From NCBI GenBank assembly GCA_024653225.1, contig JANLGA010000075.1:1-8402 (forward strand): DNA of 8,402 nucleotides. Reading direction: 5' to 3'. A program made the position numbers and the translations under genes. This stretch comes from Bacillota bacterium. Lineage in GTDB: Bacteria; Bacillota; Sulfobacillia; JABLXB01. The notes beneath the pieces were generated by a model. That model did no database searches. It saw only the letters and a list, made by a program, of their open reading frames with translations, and was not told the DNA's origin. Of the stretch, positions 7,412 through 8,402 are shown piece by piece (the first letter of the stretch is position 1; each line of letters begins with the position of its first letter).

Positions 7412-7467
7412 GTCGAGGCAAATAATGGCGCGGGTGGAATAATCAGGGTGACATGTCGCTCGTGAAC

Positions 7468-7496
7468 TTGCTAAACGGCGCCGGGTGTGGTATGTT
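7468..7496 (+). promoter_or_regulatory. Promoter of the 6S RNA gene
   Basis: TTGCTA (7468-7473) and TATGTT (7491-7496) are separated by 17 bases. A TGG directly before the second box gives an extended -10 element. Transcription would start about 7503-7506, just at the beginning of the 6S RNA closing stem. The 8-base palindrome CGGCGCCG (7476-7483) lies in the spacer. Confidence 0.75.
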
Positions 7497-7502
7497 ATAG
7501 CC

Positions 7503-7698
7503 ACACAACCCTACTGTGTTCGTGACGAGCTGACTTGGTTTGAGCCAACACCGACACATTGGGAGCCTGATCTCCGGCCGTGGATTGCACGCCCCCGCCC
7601 GGTTGGGTGCCAGGGGACGCAAGAGACGGTCGGGAGGGCACCCACCTGCGAGAGAGCAGGTTCAAAAACCGTCGGCGACTCACGACGCGGTGGGGTGT
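7503..7698 (+). ncRNA. ssrS: 6S RNA, regulator of housekeeping RNA polymerase
   Basis: About 195 bases that can fold into the long hairpin with a central bubble that lets 6S RNA mimic an open promoter and sequester sigma-A/70 RNA polymerase. The closing stem pairs 7508-7525 with 7680-7696 (about 17 pairs including wobbles, one bulged T). TTCGTGA and GAGCCAACA on the 5' side, and CCTGCGAGAG on the 3' side, match conserved 6S segments. The 3' side of the bubble holds a small hairpin, CCTGC/GCAGG (7645-7660). The distal arm pairs 7573-7581 with 7626-7634, and TTGC/GCAA plus CCCC/GGGG continue it. The position 92 bases after aspS equals that of bsrA in Bacillus subtilis. Both ends are estimated from the promoter and stem. 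No clear plus-strand terminator follows. Confidence 0.88.
7664..7687 (-). terminator. Possible intrinsic terminator of hydG (minus strand)
   Basis: Read on the minus strand, CGTCG (7687-7683) and CGACG (7674-7670) form a 5-bp stem with an 8-base loop. One G and five Ts (7668-7664) follow. It begins about 33 bases after the hydG stop codon. The stem is short, and the T-run is antisense to an A-run in the 3' part of the 6S gene, so the match may be incidental. Confidence 0.35.
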
Positions 7699-7719
7699 AT
7701 GCTTCGTGGGGCGCATTCT

Positions 7720-8402
7720 TCAGAAGTAAACGTCGCGTTCCCCGCGCTCGATTCGCGCCAGCCGCTCGAGCGTCTCCCCGCGCACCGCTTCGTTCGGGAT
7801 CGCCGCAATGTGCTCCGTTATGGCCTTCTCGCCGGCCTCCCGCGTCTCCGGCGACGCGTAATCGAGCAGGTACTCCTTGAACGTGAGTACGGCGTTGGGT
7901 GAGCACACCTCCTTTATCCTTCCGGTCTTCGCCAGCTCCATGAACCGGTCCCCCGTCCGCCCCTTCCTGTAGCACGCCGTGCAGTAGCTGGGGATGTACC
8001 CCGACAGCGCGAGGCTGCGGATTATCTCGTCCGGGCTGCGCGTGTCCTCCACTTCGAACTGGGGGGCGGCAACCGCTGCCTGATGGGCCCCCGCCGCCCG
8101 CTCGGCGCCCGTCGTCTCCTCGGCGCCCGCGACCGCCTCGCCGCTGGAGCACGTGACGGCGGCGTCGCTGGCGGCCGGCGGGCGTCCGTCCAATCGGTAG
8201 CCGCCGACACCCGTCCTGGATCCGGCGCTTATCTGGGAGATGCCCGTGGCGATCACCTCATCGCGGAACTCGGGGCGCTCGCGGGTCGAGAGTATCATCC
8301 CCGTGTAGGGGACGGCGAGGCGCAACACGGCGACTATGCGCCTGAACTCGTCGTCCGAGACAGTGTGCCGGAACCGGTCCATGGCGCCCGGAGTCGCCAT
8401 GG
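7720..8402 (-). CDS. hydG: [FeFe]-hydrogenase maturase HydG, C-terminal part (partial)
   Basis: The last 226 or so codons of HydG, the radical-SAM enzyme that splits tyrosine to supply the CO and CN ligands, as an Fe(CO)2(CN)-cysteine synthon, for the hydrogenase H-cluster. The fragment shows IVAVLRLAVPYTGMILSTRE (22-41) and ISQISAGSRT (54-63). CTACYRKGRTGDRFM begins at 140, with C140, C143 and C166 giving the CX2CX22C motif that holds the C-terminal auxiliary iron-sulfur cluster. PNAVLTFKEYLLDYASPET (168-186) and the family ending ERDVYF follow. The frame stays open at the window edge; the first visible Met aligns inside the family, so the radical-SAM half with its CX3CX2C motif lies outside. 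Residues about 69-112 form an unusual Ala-rich insertion. It converges on the 6S RNA and aspS genes. Confidence 0.95.
   Translation of the reverse strand, partial: MATPGAMDRFRHTVSDDEFRRIVAVLRLAVPYTGMILSTRERPEFRDEVIATGISQISAGSRTGVGGYRLDGRPPAASDAAVTCSSGEAVAGAEETTGAERAAGAHQAAVAAPQFEVEDTRSPDEIIRSLALSGYIPSYCTACYRKGRTGDRFMELAKTGRIKEVCSPNAVLTFKEYLLDYASPETREAGEKAITEHIAAIPNEAVRGETLERLARIERGERDVYF

Noticed and set aside
7485..7902. Two overlapping plus-strand open frames across the 6S region and the hydG 3' end
   Set aside because: Both run through the RNA gene and then antisense to conserved HydG sequence; neither has a recognisable product or a convincing ribosome site.
1..8402. CRISPR array, tRNA, insertion sequence, attachment site or defence module
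   Set aside because: No regularly spaced repeats, cloverleaf, transposase, integrase or terminal inverted repeats were seen on either strand; the window is conserved housekeeping sequence.

Overview
The window is ordinary chromosomal core sequence from a GC-rich, probably anaerobic bacterium, most likely a member of the Bacillota (Clostridia or a related high-GC class). Three things point that way. The gene order apt - rel - dtd - metallo-hydrolase - hisS - aspS followed by a 6S RNA gene is the known Bacillota arrangement; in Bacillus subtilis apt, relA, dtd, hisS, aspS and the 6S-1 RNA gene bsrA lie in the same order. There is one long bifunctional Rel rather than a RelA/SpoT pair. At the right edge is the C-terminal half of HydG, the [FeFe]-hydrogenase maturase, a marker of hydrogen-metabolising anaerobes. 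The species cannot be named from the sequence.

Layout, plus strand. Positions 5-4191 hold a compact run: a small LapA-domain membrane protein, adenine phosphoribosyltransferase (apt), the (p)ppGpp synthetase/hydrolase (relA), D-aminoacyl-tRNA deacylase (dtd) and a metallo-beta-lactamase-fold hydrolase. The first two genes overlap, relA and dtd overlap by 4 bases, and the other gaps are 40-60 bases, so this looks like one operon. A perfect 11-bp GC hairpin followed by a T-rich stretch (4203-4243) ends it. A near-consensus sigma-A promoter (4272-4300) then starts a second unit, hisS-aspS, in which the two genes are translationally coupled. Positions 7412-7719 contain no protein gene but hold a strong promoter and a well-supported 6S RNA gene.

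Layout, minus strand. hydG (7720 to beyond 8402) converges on the 6S gene and is cut by the window edge.

The plus-strand genes form a translation and stringent-response neighbourhood. Rel senses stalled, uncharged-tRNA ribosomes, Apt recycles purine, Dtd removes D-amino acids from tRNA, HisRS and AspRS charge tRNA, and 6S RNA tunes the housekeeping RNA polymerase. I see no CRISPR array, mobile element, tRNA, toxin-antitoxin or defence module, and no undescribed system. The points most worth a second look are the 6S RNA with its promoter, an alanine-rich insertion in HydG, non-discriminating-type residues in AspRS, and the overlap of the 6S gene with a possible hydG terminator.
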